From Nocardia seriolae NBRC 15557 (GTDB lineage: Bacteria; Actinomycetota; Actinomycetes; Mycobacteriales; Mycobacteriaceae): a DNA stretch of 36,094 nucleotides. The DNA lies in the NCBI RefSeq assembly GCF_007990715.1, contig NZ_BJWY01000076.1, positions 1 through 36,094 on the forward strand, given 5' to 3'. Under the pieces are notes generated by a model. The model was given only the letters and a program-made list of their open reading frames with translations. It was not told the DNA's origin and did no database searches. This document shows positions 22,901-31,773 of this stretch, piece after piece. The position numbers and the translations under genes were made by a program. Position 1 is the stretch's first letter; the number at the start of each line of letters is the position of its first letter.

Positions 22901-23290
22901 CTACGTACAGCTACCGTCCAGCATCCTAATACGCGGTGCGGTGTGATCCGGTCGGCGGTTCGAGTCCCGGATCACCGACACGGCGTACAGCACGGCGAAG
23001 GCGAACACCACGACGTGCGCGTTCTCCAGAATCGGCTCGGTATGCCAGGGCTTGGGCAGCACGAAGACGCCGACCGACGCGAAGTCCGGCGCCCACCGAT
23101 GGGTCCACGCCCCGATCGAGACGAACAGCGCCGCGGCCGCGAGCCACCACCCGGGCCGGCCCCCCGGTCAGGGATCGACCGTGGTGAACACCGGCGCCCC
23201 GGTCGGCACCGCACTCACTGCAAGCACGAAAAGCGTTGCACCGTAACGCGAACCGTCAATCGAATACCAGTCCGGGAGACGGCGCGACAT
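22901..23290 (-). pseudogene. Small membrane-protein gene interrupted by an in-frame TGA
   Basis: Read from the ATG at 23290, the frame gives 40 residues (start MSRRLPDWYSIDG, one hydrophobic segment, end VFTTVDP), then TGA at 23168-23170. The same frame then continues for 88 protein-like residues (WWLAAAALFVSIGAW, LPKPWHTEPILENAH, VVVFAFAVLYAVSVIRD) to TAG at 22901. The second part has no start codon of its own. Together they make a protein of about 128 residues with three hydrophobic segments, which I do not recognise. The gene starts 2 bp after the tetR stop, so it was co-transcribed with it. Either a nonsense mutation or a sequence error breaks it. Confidence 0.66.
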
Positions 23291-23292
23291 GG

Positions 23293-23928
23293 TCACGCCC
23301 CGCCGCGCGAGGTGCCGGTCACGATGCTCGCCTGGGCGATGATGGCCGACCCCATCCAGCGGCGCAGGTAGCGCCGCAGCTCGTCCTCGCCGCGCGGCGG
23401 ATTGCCCGGCGAGATGAACAGCGACTGCATGGTGCGCAGTAGGAATTCGACCAGCTCGCGCAGGGATTCGTCATCGTAGCCGTAGCCGCGCCAATCCACG
23501 TCGAAGCGCTCGATCATGGTGATGCCGAAGGCCTGCGCCTCCGCGGAGGTGATCCCGGTCGGGTCGGCCTTGGGATAGGTGGCCGCGAGCAACAGGCCCA
23601 GGTGCGGGGTGCGTGGCACCTCGGCGAGGGTGAACACGACGCCCTCGGTCATGGCCTCGACCGGATCGGTGAGCCCGCGCACCTGCGCGGCCAGCCGGTC
23701 CAGGAAGCCGTCCACCGAGGCGATGGCCGAGGCCCGCATGAGCGCGTCGGCACTGGGGAAATACCGGTAGACGGTCTGCCGGATGACCCCGAGCGACTCC
23801 GCCACATCGGCAATGCTGATCTCCGCGCCGGTGCGCCCGATCAATTCGACTGCGGCGGCGACGATTCGACGGGTCGCTTCCTCATCGTTCTCCGGCGGAC
23901 TGCCGCCCCACCCGCGCCTTCGTGCCAC
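23293..23928 (-). CDS. TetR-family transcriptional regulator
   Basis: The 211-aa protein has a TetR HTH at about residues 20-65 (ISIADVAESLGVIRQTVYRYF) and a C-terminal helical domain (PVEAMTEGVVFTLAEVP, LREVEFLLRTMQSLF-like region). It starts at the GTG at 23928. It is divergent from the di-iron-like gene across a 143-bp region holding TGTATG half-sites and a good promoter, and is followed within 2 bp by the broken membrane-protein gene. It probably represses the divergent operon. Ligand unknown. Confidence 0.92.
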   Translation of the reverse strand: MARRRGWGGSPPENDEEATRRIVAAAVELIGRTGAEISIADVAESLGVIRQTVYRYFPSADALMRASAIASVDGFLDRLAAQVRGLTDPVEAMTEGVVFTLAEVPRTPHLGLLLAATYPKADPTGITSAEAQAFGITMIERFDVDWRGYGYDDESLRELVEFLLRTMQSLFISPGNPPRGEDELRRYLRRWMGSAIIAQASIVTGTSRGGA

Positions 23929-23995
23929 GGCCCGACCGTAACACGCACGACCGGTTCGCCCGGAATGGCAGACCCGCTGAGCAGGCGTTTCAAAT

Positions 23996-24031
23996 CATAC
24001 ACTTGAACGCATCTTTGTATGTTTGTATGTT
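23996..24031 (+). promoter_or_regulatory. Promoter with overlapping TGTATG repeats for the di-iron/membrane-protein operon
   Basis: TTGAAC (24003-24008) and TATGTT (24026-24031) are spaced 17 bp, a good sigma-70-like promoter 40 bp from the ATG at 24072. Overlapping it are CATACA (23996-24001), its inverse TGTATG (24016-24021) and a direct copy in the tandem TTTGTATG TTTGTATG (24014-24029). TetR binding here would block transcription. Confidence 0.6.
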
Positions 24032-24071
24032 CACCGGACCACTCGCGTCCGGAAGACGAGGTATCGCCTAA

Positions 24072-25007
24072 ATGACGGAATTGATCGTGCGGAAGCTGAC
24101 TTTCGCGTTCGAGGAACACGAGGTGCCGTTCCTCTGGAATCCCGAGAACCCGGGCTTCTCGAGCATGGCCAATGCGGTCTCGTTCCTGGCCATCGGCTTC
24201 GAGAAGATGATCGTGAAGATGATCATGCAGGCCAAACCGCTGATCACCGACCCGGACGTCGCCTCGGAGGCCGACGCCTTCATGCGGCAGGAGGGCCAGC
24301 ACTCCACCGCCCACCGCCAGCACGTGCGCGGGCTGATCCGCAGCTACCCGGGACTGCAGGAGACCCTCGACGAGGTGATCGGCGAATTCGACAAGCTCAC
24401 CGCCGAGACCCCGCTGAAGTACCGGCTCGCCTACACCGCCGACCTGGAGGCCACCTTCACCTCGGTGTTCAAGCTCATGCTCGACAATGAGGCGGCGCTC
24501 TTCCGGCCCGGTGACGACCGGGTCGCCTCCCTGTTCATCTGGCATTTCGTCGAGGAGGTGGAGCACCGCAGTTCGGCGCTCATCGTCTTCGATTCGATCG
24601 TCGGCAGCGATCTCTACCGCATGCGGGTGGCCCCGTCGATCTTCCGGCACGTGCTGCGGATGATCCGGATCGCCAACGAGGGGTTCAATAAGCATGTGCC
24701 CCTGGAGGATCGGCAGATCGACGCGATGGCGATGTCGGCGACCTACCGCTACCGCAAGCTCCTGGGCGAGCGGCTGCCGCGCTTCGCACTGCCCGACAAC
24801 GGGCCGATGCCGCGCGCATTCGACGACCTGCCGCTGAGCGAGCAGCTCACCGCGCTGCGCGGGGTCATCCGCAGCCAGTTGCCGAAACACAATCCGGCAC
24901 AGGAGAACACACCGGCGCTGGCCGACGTGTGGTTCCAGCGCTACCGCGACGGCTACGACGTCACCCGCTGGTACACCGCCGAGTCGACCGGAGCGGAGGC
25001 GAACTGA
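24072..25007 (+). CDS. Predicted metal-dependent hydrolase / ferritin-like di-iron protein (PF10118-like)
   Basis: The 311-aa all-helical protein resembles the 'predicted metal-dependent hydrolase' family. It shows a ferritin-like set of carboxylate and His ligands: E44 (GFEKM), E74-x2-H77 (RQEGQHSTAH), E126 (DLEATF) and E162-x2-H165 (FVEEVEHRS). Two ExxH motifs on long helices suggest a di-iron oxygenase or oxidase more than a hydrolase; that is my inference. There is no signal peptide. It overlaps the following membrane-protein gene by one base (TGATG), so the two products are probably made together. Controlled by the divergent TetR. Confidence 0.82.
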   Translation: MTELIVRKLTFAFEEHEVPFLWNPENPGFSSMANAVSFLAIGFEKMIVKMIMQAKPLITDPDVASEADAFMRQEGQHSTAHRQHVRGLIRSYPGLQETLDEVIGEFDKLTAETPLKYRLAYTADLEATFTSVFKLMLDNEAALFRPGDDRVASLFIWHFVEEVEHRSSALIVFDSIVGSDLYRMRVAPSIFRHVLRMIRIANEGFNKHVPLEDRQIDAMAMSATYRYRKLLGERLPRFALPDNGPMPRAFDDLPLSEQLTALRGVIRSQLPKHNPAQENTPALADVWFQRYRDGYDVTRWYTAESTGAEAN

Positions 25008-26161
25008 TGGCCTCGACGATCCGCGCTGCGGCCGAGCACTGCGCACCCACCTTCGATCAGCTCGCCCGATCGCTCAGCTTCTCATGTGAGAGCAAGGGCG
25101 GGATCATCGAGGTGAGAAACCCGCTCGCACTGGAGAACTGGACGCTTCCGGTGCTCGAGACCACGGTCATCGTGGGTTCGATCCTGGCGCTGGTACTGGC
25201 CGTCGTCCGGCTGCGCCGTGGCGATCCCACCAAACTGGCGCTCTGGTTCGGCGCGACCGCCTACCTGTTCATCATCGAGCCGCCGTTGTATTTCCCTGCC
25301 GCGTTCGGCATTTCGGGGCAGGTGGACACCATGTTCGCCCACAACGTCTTCACGGTGGACTTCCTCTGGGGCCGGCTGCCGCTCTACATCGTGGCGATCT
25401 ACCCGTTCATGGCCACCATCGCCTACGAAATCGTGCGCATGCTGGGGGTTTTCGGCCGCTACGGGGCGCTGGCCGGCGCCACCTGCGTCGGCTTCGTCCA
25501 CCACGCCTTCTACGAGATCTTCGACCAGCTCGGCCCGCAGCTGCGCTGGTGGGAGTGGTCCACGTCGAATCCCCTGAACCAGCCCATGTTCGACTCCGTT
25601 CCGCTGCCGAGCGTGGTGGTCTTCGCCGCCCTGTGGCCGATGTCGCTGGCCTACTGCGTCTATCGCTTCGTCGGTCGCCGCGCCGACCGTGGCGAGCGCA
25701 TCCCCGGCCTCGAATTGACCTGGCGCACCGTCGTGATCGGCCTGCTGGCCTCGCTGGGCACCTTCATCCTGCCCCTGCCCGCCACCGTTCTCGGCATGGG
25801 CAGCACGACGGTTCGCGGCACCATCTACGCGCTCGAACTGGTCGCGGTGACGGTGGTCGCCGTCCCCCTGCTGTACCGGCAATGGTCACGGCTGCGCCGA
25901 GCCGCCGAACCCGGCTACACGAACGATTTCGTCCGCGGCTACAGCGCCCTCTACCTGCTCGTCATGGCAATCCTGTGGGCCGCCGCCCTGCCCGATTTCC
26001 TCGCCGCCACCCACGGCCTGACCCGCAACGGCGACCCCGTCGGCAACCTCTGGTATACGATCGCCTGCTTCGTCATCGCGACGCTCTGCGTCGCCGCGGT
26101 CCTCGGCCCGAGGACGGTGACATCGGTGAGCGGGCCTACGCCACACGCTGTTCGGAGCTGA
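25007..26161 (+). CDS. Polytopic membrane protein of unknown function
   Basis: The 384-aa protein has roughly nine or ten hydrophobic segments, for example LETTVIVGSILALVLAVV, LYIVAIYPFMATIAYE, VVIGLLASLGTFILPLP and YALELVAVTVVAVPLLY. Conserved-looking polar spots inside the membrane region (FLWGRLPLY, FVHHAFYEIFDQLG, WWEW) hint at an enzyme or cofactor site. I do not recognise the family. It is translationally coupled to the di-iron-like protein: the stop and start share one base, and GAGG lies seven bases before the ATG. The pair may form a membrane oxygenase-like system. It converges on the mannosyltransferase gene with a hairpin between them. Confidence 0.85.
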   Translation: MASTIRAAAEHCAPTFDQLARSLSFSCESKGGIIEVRNPLALENWTLPVLETTVIVGSILALVLAVVRLRRGDPTKLALWFGATAYLFIIEPPLYFPAAFGISGQVDTMFAHNVFTVDFLWGRLPLYIVAIYPFMATIAYEIVRMLGVFGRYGALAGATCVGFVHHAFYEIFDQLGPQLRWWEWSTSNPLNQPMFDSVPLPSVVVFAALWPMSLAYCVYRFVGRRADRGERIPGLELTWRTVVIGLLASLGTFILPLPATVLGMGSTTVRGTIYALELVAVTVVAVPLLYRQWSRLRRAAEPGYTNDFVRGYSALYLLVMAILWAAALPDFLAATHGLTRNGDPVGNLWYTIACFVIATLCVAAVLGPRTVTSVSGPTPHAVRS

Positions 26162-26168
26162 GGGTCGT

Positions 26169-26186
26169 CGCCACGAAGGCGTGGCG
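26169..26186. terminator. Hairpin between convergent membrane-protein and mannosyltransferase genes
   Basis: CGCCACG and CGTGGCG form a perfect 7-bp stem with an AAGG loop in the 36-bp gap between two convergent stops. Probably a bidirectional terminator; no T-run is present. Confidence 0.55.
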
Positions 26187-26197
26187 GCGCGATTCGC

Positions 26198-27451
26198 TCA
26201 GCTCACCAGAACGGGCTGCTCCCGGCGCACCCGCCGGGTGCTGTAGAGGAACAGCGCCACCAGCAGCACGCTGAACCAGACGTAGGTGTTGCCGATGACG
26301 TGCTGCCATGGCGTCCAGTGGGATTCGCGGTGCTCGCCGTCGGGGAGCCAGTTCTGCGGGCCGTACACGAAGACCGCGATGGTGATCGCGGTGACCAGAT
26401 ACCAGCCGACGGCCCGCCGCCAGGGCAGCCGGGTCGCGTAACCGATCATCCCCAGCAGCGCGGGGGCGATCCAGATCCAGTGGTGGGACCAGGAAATCGG
26501 GGACACCAGCAGCGTGAACACGGCATTGATCGCCAGCGCCAGCGGCGGGAAGTCCGCCGCGCGGCGCATGGCGGGCACCACCAGCGCCAGCAGGGCGGCG
26601 CTCAGCAGCAGCCACAGGACGGTGAGCAGCGGCTTGTGGATCTCGAACCGCGACAGCACGGCTTGAATCGACTGGTTGGTATGGAATGCCGAACCGCTCA
26701 GCCCCGACACATTGCCCATCCCGCCGAACCAATAGGTCATCGACGCGCGCGGCAGTACGGCGAAGGTGAGCGCGGTGATCACCGCGCCGGTCACCGCCGC
26801 GGTGGCCGCGGCCTTGTAGTCCCGCCGGATCAGGAAGTAGAGGATGAACGCCGCCGGCGTCAGCTTCACCGCGGCCGCGACACCGACCAGCATGCCGCGC
26901 CGCCACTTCGGCTTGTCCGCCAGGCAGTCGGCCACCACCAGCACCATGAGCAGCAGATTCACCTGCCCGAAGTCCAGCGTCGAGTGGGTCGGCTCCAGCA
27001 GCAGGCCCAGCGGCGTGACACAGGCGGTCACCCACAGCGCGAGCAGCCGCCGATCCTCTCCCGGCCAGACCCGGCGCGCCACCAGATAGAACGCGATCGC
27101 CAGTGCGGCCACCGAGGACACGAAGAACCCGAAGCGGGCCGCGTTCCACGGTAGGAAGGCGAACGGCGAGAGCACCAGCGCGGAGAACGGCGGATAGATG
27201 AACGGCAGCCCGATCCCGATCGTGGTCTGCGGCAGCTGCCCGTACATGTCCCCGCCGTGCCACAGCGTCTGCACGCCCAGCCGATACACCTGCAGGTCAA
27301 TGAACCCACCCGTGATCTGCTTGAACGGCCACACCGGCACCATCAGGCACATTGCGGCGAAGGCCACACACAACGCCGGAACCAGCCACATCACCCACCC
27401 GAAACGGCGGCCCAGCGACTTCGGCACAGCAACAGCGGTAGAACAACTCAT
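26198..27451 (-). CDS. GT87-type polyprenol-phosphate-mannose-dependent mannosyltransferase
   Basis: The 417-aa integral membrane GT-C glycosyltransferase (DUF2029/GT87, the family of PimE and the alpha-1,2-mannosyltransferase Rv2181) uses polyprenyl-phosphate-mannose on the outer membrane face to build phosphatidylinositol mannosides or lipomannan branches. The catalytic-type Asp is D52 in GGFIDLQVYRLG; other motifs are LPFIYPPFSALVLSPF, HSTLDFGQVNLLLM, VGVAAAVKLTPAAFILYFL and SPISWSHHWIWIAP. About ten TM segments. I chose the ATG at 27451 because hydrophobic sequence starts soon after; an open frame reaches 27637 but with an unnatural Arg-rich composition. The Shine-Dalgarno is weak. The exact acceptor cannot be read from sequence. 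Confidence 0.9.
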   Translation of the reverse strand: MSCSTAVAVPKSLGRRFGWVMWLVPALCVAFAAMCLMVPVWPFKQITGGFIDLQVYRLGVQTLWHGGDMYGQLPQTTIGIGLPFIYPPFSALVLSPFAFLPWNAARFGFFVSSVAALAIAFYLVARRVWPGEDRRLLALWVTACVTPLGLLLEPTHSTLDFGQVNLLLMVLVVADCLADKPKWRRGMLVGVAAAVKLTPAAFILYFLIRRDYKAAATAAVTGAVITALTFAVLPRASMTYWFGGMGNVSGLSGSAFHTNQSIQAVLSRFEIHKPLLTVLWLLLSAALLALVVPAMRRAADFPPLALAINAVFTLLVSPISWSHHWIWIAPALLGMIGYATRLPWRRAVGWYLVTAITIAVFVYGPQNWLPDGEHRESHWTPWQHVIGNTYVWFSVLLVALFLYSTRRVRREQPVLVS

Positions 27452-27832
27452 CCGCCACCACTTTATCGGCGACCCCGCACCCGCGTACACCCGCACCAGC
27501 CGAACCCACCGCCGACGCCCCAACGCCTGGTCACGGGCACGACGCGACGCCCGGTCCCGTCCGTCGTCGGCCATGGCCGCCCGAATCCGGTCCGTCCCGG
27601 CGCAGCGGTGGCAGGCAGCCGGATGCGTCGCGGTCACGCCCGCAGTCGCAGTCGGAGATCGGGGTGCCCGTTTCGCTTGGACCGTCGGCAGGTTCGGCAG
27701 GGCGTCGGCGGTGGATTCGACCGCGCCCCGGACGGCCGTGCGGCAGGCGGGCGAGGTCGCGGTGGGCGATGGTCACGCGAACTTCACCTCGAGCACGTTC
27801 CTCGCCGGAGGCGATGCACGGCGCGGTGTATG
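27452..27832. other. 381-bp stretch without a recognisable gene
   Basis: This gap lies between the ammonium-transporter stop and the mannosyltransferase start. Its open frames are Arg/Pro/Ala-rich with no ribosome binding site. I found no glnK gene, which often follows amtB. It probably holds the mannosyltransferase promoter. Confidence 0.5.
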
Positions 27833-29224
27833 TCACCAGTATTGGTCGCGGGGTCTGGGGGTGGGGCGGGGCTGCGGGACGGGCTGGCGACGCTGGGTGG
27901 CCGTGGGTACGCGGGGTTGTACAGGGGTCGCGGTCAGGCTGGCCGGGACGGCGGCGTCGTAGGCGGATTCGGCGTGCTCGGCCTCGTCGATGCCGTTCAG
28001 CTCCGCTTCCTCGTCGACGCGGAAACCGAAGAGTTTGTGGATGATCCACGCCAGGATCAGGGTCGCCGCGAAGGAGTACCCCATGACCGCGAGGGCCGCC
28101 ACGGCCTGCCGCGACAACTGGGTGACCCCGCCGCCGTTGAGCAGGCCGTTGCCGCCCGCCGGATTCACCGAGGCATCGGCGAACAGTCCGATCAGCAGCG
28201 TCCCGACCAGCCCGCCGACCAGGTGCACGCCGACCACGTCCAGCGAATCGTCATAGCCGAAGACGTATTTCAGGCTCACCGCGAGCGCACAGCACACCCC
28301 GGCCGCGATTCCGATGCACAGCGCGCCGATGGTTCCCACGAAGCCGCAGGCGGGTGTGATGGCCACCAGCCCGGCGACCGCGCCGGAGGACGCGCCGATG
28401 GTGGTCGGCTTCCCGTCCCGCAACTGTTCGACGATGATCCACGCCATCGAGGCGGTGCCGGTGGCGATGGTGGTGTTGGTGAACGCGAGGGCGGCGAGAT
28501 CGCCTGCGGTCAAGGCGGATCCGGCATTGAATCCGTACCAGCCGAACCACAGCAGCGCCGCGCCGAGCAGGGTGAACGGCACATTGTGCGGGCGCGAGAC
28601 GGTGCGCGGCCAGCCGTGCCGCTTGCCGATCACCAGCGCCACCGCCAGCGCCGCCGCTCCCGCGTTGATGTGCACCGCCGTGCCACCCGCGAAGTCGAAG
28701 GCCCTGAGCCGGTTCACAATCCAGCCGCCGACATCCGAGGAATTGCCCGAGGCGTCGGAATTCGTGAACCCGCTCGCGCTGAAAACCCAATGCGCGACCG
28801 GGAAATACACGACGGAAGTCCACAACACCGTGAACAACATCCACGCCCAGAATCGTGTCCGGCCCGCGATCACGCCGGTGATCAGCGCGGTCGTAATGAC
28901 CGCGAACATCAGCTGGAACATCACGAATGCCATGGTCGGAATCTGGTGTCCCGCAGGGCCGGACACCGTTCCCTGCGTCATTCGCAGCAATACGTGCGAC
29001 ATCTTGCCGACCAGCCCTTGATAGGCGTCGTCGCCGAACGCCTCGCTGTAGCCGTACAACAGCCACAGCGTCGTCACGACGCCCAAACACATGAAGTTCA
29101 TCATCAGCATGTTCAGCACGCTCTTGCCGCCCACCATGCCGCCGTAGAAGAACGCCAGCCCCGGCGTCATCAACATGACCAGCGCGGCGCTGGCCAGCAC
29201 CCACGCGGTATCTCCCGAATTCAC
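27833..29224 (-). CDS. amt: Ammonium transporter (Amt family)
   Basis: The 463-aa protein has the 11 membrane segments of Amt channels. The twin pore His residues lie in GGTAVHINAGAAAL and DVVGVHLVGGLVGTLLIG. Other signatures are MTPGLAFFYGGMVGGKSVLNM, FQLMFAVITTALITG, LWFGWYGFNAGSAL and GASSGAVAGLVAITPACGFV. A Pro/Arg-rich cytoplasmic tail of about 40 residues closes the protein. It starts at the GTG at 29224 with GAGG seven bases upstream. No PII gene follows. The gene is monocistronic as far as seen here. Confidence 0.94.
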   Translation of the reverse strand: MNSGDTAWVLASAALVMLMTPGLAFFYGGMVGGKSVLNMLMMNFMCLGVVTTLWLLYGYSEAFGDDAYQGLVGKMSHVLLRMTQGTVSGPAGHQIPTMAFVMFQLMFAVITTALITGVIAGRTRFWAWMLFTVLWTSVVYFPVAHWVFSASGFTNSDASGNSSDVGGWIVNRLRAFDFAGGTAVHINAGAAALAVALVIGKRHGWPRTVSRPHNVPFTLLGAALLWFGWYGFNAGSALTAGDLAALAFTNTTIATGTASMAWIIVEQLRDGKPTTIGASSGAVAGLVAITPACGFVGTIGALCIGIAAGVCCALAVSLKYVFGYDDSLDVVGVHLVGGLVGTLLIGLFADASVNPAGGNGLLNGGGVTQLSRQAVAALAVMGYSFAATLILAWIIHKLFGFRVDEEAELNGIDEAEHAESAYDAAVPASLTATPVQPRVPTATQRRQPVPQPRPTPRPRDQYW

Positions 29225-29278
29225 ACTCGTACCTCATATCCCACGGGAATTCGGGCACAGCATCGAGAACGCCTGTTT

Positions 29279-29296
29279 CCACCGGGCACCCGGTGG
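29279..29296 (-). terminator. Perfect CCACCGGG/CCCGGTGG hairpin after the acyltransferase remnant
   Basis: An 8-bp perfect stem with a CA spacer lies just past the acyltransferase stop, flanked by AAACA and AAA with an outer CCTG/CAGG pairing. It lies 55 bp upstream of the amt start on the same strand, so it should isolate amt from readthrough. Confidence 0.65.
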
Positions 29297-29300
29297 TGTT

Positions 29301-30139
29301 TCAGGACGGTGAATCTATCTTGGCGATCAGGCGGTGACCCAGGTTGTGGCAGGGCTTTTCGATGATGCGGTAGGTCAGGGCCGCGGTGGCGACCGCCACG
29401 ATCAGCCAGCTGCCCAGGGTCAGCCAGGGGGCGGGGACACCGGCGACGGAAGTGGTCCAGCGCGGCAGGGCGTCCAGTACCAGGACGTGGACCAGGTAGA
29501 GGGAGAAGCTGATTCGGCCCAGGAACAACAGTGGACGCGGAAAGGAGTAGCGGCGCAGCAATAGTGCCGCGGCGAACAGCAGGTAGGCGGGGAGGATGGT
29601 GAGGGGCTGCCTCATCCAGTGCACCCAGACGCCGGTCGCGGGTTCCAGGTAGGGCTTGATGAACAGGCTGATCCCGAAGATCACGCACACGGCGAAGCCG
29701 AAGACCGCCCAGCCGCGCCGCGCGGTGATCTCGCCCGCGGTCATGCGGTAGAGCACCGTGCCGACGAACATGGTGGCGAAATAGCCGAAGGTCAATACCG
29801 ACTGCCCGGGCTGGTTGAGCACCAGCGGGACGGTAATGACCGCGAGCAGAATCGCGGCGAGCGCCGAACGCCGATCGGCGGCCAGGCGCGCGAACACCAC
29901 AGCGACCAGGATCGTGGCGACGACGACGATCGAACGGGTGACGAGGTTCGCCTGGGAGCCCAGCAGCAACGCGGGCGGCAATCCCGCCCCGGGCGCTATC
30001 GAAACGACGGCGAGCATCGCCAGGGGTACGCCGCCAGCCCGCGCAGCGCATCCAGGAATTCGTATCGCCCGGCCCCGCCGCGCCGCACAGGTTCAGCCTG
30101 CGGGCCGGGAGGAGCCACCACAGCACCAGCAACGGTCAT
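29301..30139 (-). pseudogene. Acyltransferase-3 family gene with internal deletion and frameshift
   Basis: From the ATG at 30139 the frame gives the N-terminal family signature RYEFLDALRGLAA (ending near 30035), then runs to a TAG after about 15 unrelated residues. A second frame from about 30030 to 29301 encodes about 240 residues of the membrane-embedded second half: ILPAYLLFAAALLLRR, LLFLGRISFSLYLVHVLVLD and a TYRIIEKPCHNLGH tail. The roughly 100 residues that should lie between, including the catalytic His of the first loop, are missing. Family members O-acylate cell-surface sugars or antibiotics. This copy should be inactive. Confidence 0.72.
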
Positions 30140-30408
30140 TTCAGGATTCCCCACCCAAAAGCAATCGAACGGATCCGACGGACGTCCGCTCGAGCGGGCG
30201 CACCGCCGAGATTCGAAGCACACCGCGGGCAACCCCGGCAAACGCCTCCCGCCCACGGGCTGGTCGACAGTCACGGGATGGGCGAGTAGGTTGCGACTCG
30301 GTGAAACCCGCGACGAGGCGGCGAGGTACCGGTAGCGTCAACCGCAACCACGGGGGGCGTGTGGCTGGTGCCGGCACACTCCGATTCCATTGAGTTGCAG
30401 GACTTGTC

Positions 30409-31326
30409 ATGACAATTGTGTACTCCGCGCCGCAGCTGAGCGACGATCGGCGACGCGAACTCCTCTACCGCGGAGCGGTATTCGTTTACCCTGCTAACGA
30501 AGTGTCGACGGCCCTAACGGATTTCGCCCGGGAGCTCATCGCCGAAGCCTTCGGATCACTGGATCCGCAGACCGCGCAGTACGAGTTGCCGGTGGATCGG
30601 ATGGTGGAGATCCTCGCGGCGCTCAAACCGCGGTTCATCCACCACGAACGGTCCAAGCAGCTGGTGGCCGAGCTCATGAAATCCCATGGCTGCGACGAGA
30701 ATACGTACTTCGACGTGCCCCGCCTGCGCACCTCGACCTCCGACGGCTACCTGACCACCGGCATCTCCTACGTCTTCCACGCCCACCGCGACACCTGGTA
30801 CTCAGCCCCCTTCAACCAGATCAACTGGTGGCTGCCCATCTTCCCGGTGACCGAGCACAACGCCATGGGCTTCCACCCGCGCTACTTCGACGCCCCCGTG
30901 GCCAACTCCTCGGACTGCTACGACTACGACGAGTGGAACCGCACCTCCCGCTTCAACGCCGCCACCCACATCGGCGCCGACACCCGGATCCAGCCCAAGA
31001 TCCTCGACCCCACCGCCGACCTGGAACCCATCGTGACGGTCCTCCCCGAAGCCGGCGGCCTGATGATGTTCTCCGGCAACCAATTACACTCGTCGCTCCC
31101 CAACAACTCCGGCGTCACCCGTTTCTCCATCGACTTCCGCACCGTCCACATCGGCGACGTCACCGCGGTCCGAGGCGCCCGCAATGTCGACTCCGCCTGC
31201 ACCGGCACCAACCTGCGGGACTTCCTCCACCCCACCACCCACACGCCGATCTCGGCGGATCTGGCCCTCGACTACCAGCGCGCGGTGGGCTCACTGCGCC
31301 CGGCCACCGCCCGCAGCGCGGACTGA
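30409..31326 (+). CDS. Fe(II)/2-oxoglutarate-dependent oxygenase-like protein
   Basis: The 305-aa protein has the 2-His-1-carboxylate facial triad of the cupin-fold oxygenases: H126-R-D128 (YVFHAHRDTWYSAP), the distal H227 (FSGNQLHSSLPN) and R238 eleven residues later (TRFSIDFRT), which fits the 2-oxoglutarate carboxylate clamp. Aromatic-rich stretches (NQINWWLPIFPV, MGFHPRYFD) may line the substrate site. Such enzymes hydroxylate or halogenate small molecules; the substrate cannot be named. The ATG at 30409 has AGGA seven bases upstream. It stands alone, with 269 bp of non-coding DNA upstream and the opposing small membrane-protein gene downstream. Confidence 0.8.
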   Translation: MTIVYSAPQLSDDRRRELLYRGAVFVYPANEVSTALTDFARELIAEAFGSLDPQTAQYELPVDRMVEILAALKPRFIHHERSKQLVAELMKSHGCDENTYFDVPRLRTSTSDGYLTTGISYVFHAHRDTWYSAPFNQINWWLPIFPVTEHNAMGFHPRYFDAPVANSSDCYDYDEWNRTSRFNAATHIGADTRIQPKILDPTADLEPIVTVLPEAGGLMMFSGNQLHSSLPNNSGVTRFSIDFRTVHIGDVTAVRGARNVDSACTGTNLRDFLHPTTHTPISADLALDYQRAVGSLRPATARSAD

Positions 31327-31356
31327 GGCCGCGCCGCTCGACACCGAATGCCGCGA

Positions 31357-31602
31357 TCAGGCCCGGCGCACGCTCGCGGCTTCGTGGTGTTCGTGGTCGC
31401 GAGCGGCGACGGCCACGAAGATGCCGATTCCAGCGAGCACGACAAGCGCACAGGCGATTCCGCCCGCCGCCGCCAACCCCTCATGCCCGGTGGCGGCCGC
31501 AATCAAAGTGAGCGCTAGCAATCCAAAAGCAACCACTGCGGAACAGTAGGCGAACCACGCAGTTACCGGTTTCGGTCGAGCCTCTACAGAGGACTGTGGC
31601 AT
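31357..31602 (-). CDS. Small two-helix membrane protein
   Basis: From the ATG at 31602 the product is 81 aa: a short polar start (MPQSSVEARPKPV), TM1 (about 14-35, AYCSAVVAFGLLALTLIAAA), TM2 (about 43-64, GGIACALVVLAGIGIFVAV) and a charged tail RDHEHHEAASVRRA. The family is not recognised. The Shine-Dalgarno is weak (GGCGGT abutting the ATG). The longer frame would need a TTG start at 31671. It converges on the oxygenase gene with 30 bp between the stops. Confidence 0.62.
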   Translation of the reverse strand: MPQSSVEARPKPVTAWFAYCSAVVAFGLLALTLIAAATGHEGLAAAGGIACALVVLAGIGIFVAVAARDHEHHEAASVRRA

Positions 31603-31773
31603 ACCGCCAGCGTACGAGGCGAACGGCCAGCCACCAAGCACCGCCACCACGTTTCGGACCAGGCGCGCCAAATCATGAACGTGCCGACTTCGGAAGTTCC
31701 TCCGAACGCGCCGCCCCGAATTCTCGGGGCCGACGGCATCCGGGCTCGACCTTGTGTCGCCGAAGCGATCGCT

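Noticed and set aside
22957..22970. GGTTCGAGTCCCGG, resembling a tRNA T-loop
   Set aside because: No matching T-stem, acceptor or anticodon arms can be built around it; it lies in the coding frame of the broken membrane-protein gene.
23168..23170. Selenocysteine or other UGA recoding at the in-frame TGA codons (also 32593-32595)
   Set aside because: No SECIS-like hairpin is evident right after either TGA, the position in the mycolyltransferase is not catalytic, and no sel genes are present in the window.
22926..23214. Two Arg-rich minus-strand frames in the region after the XRE gene
   Set aside because: A third frame carries the membrane-protein-like sequence; these two are its shadows.
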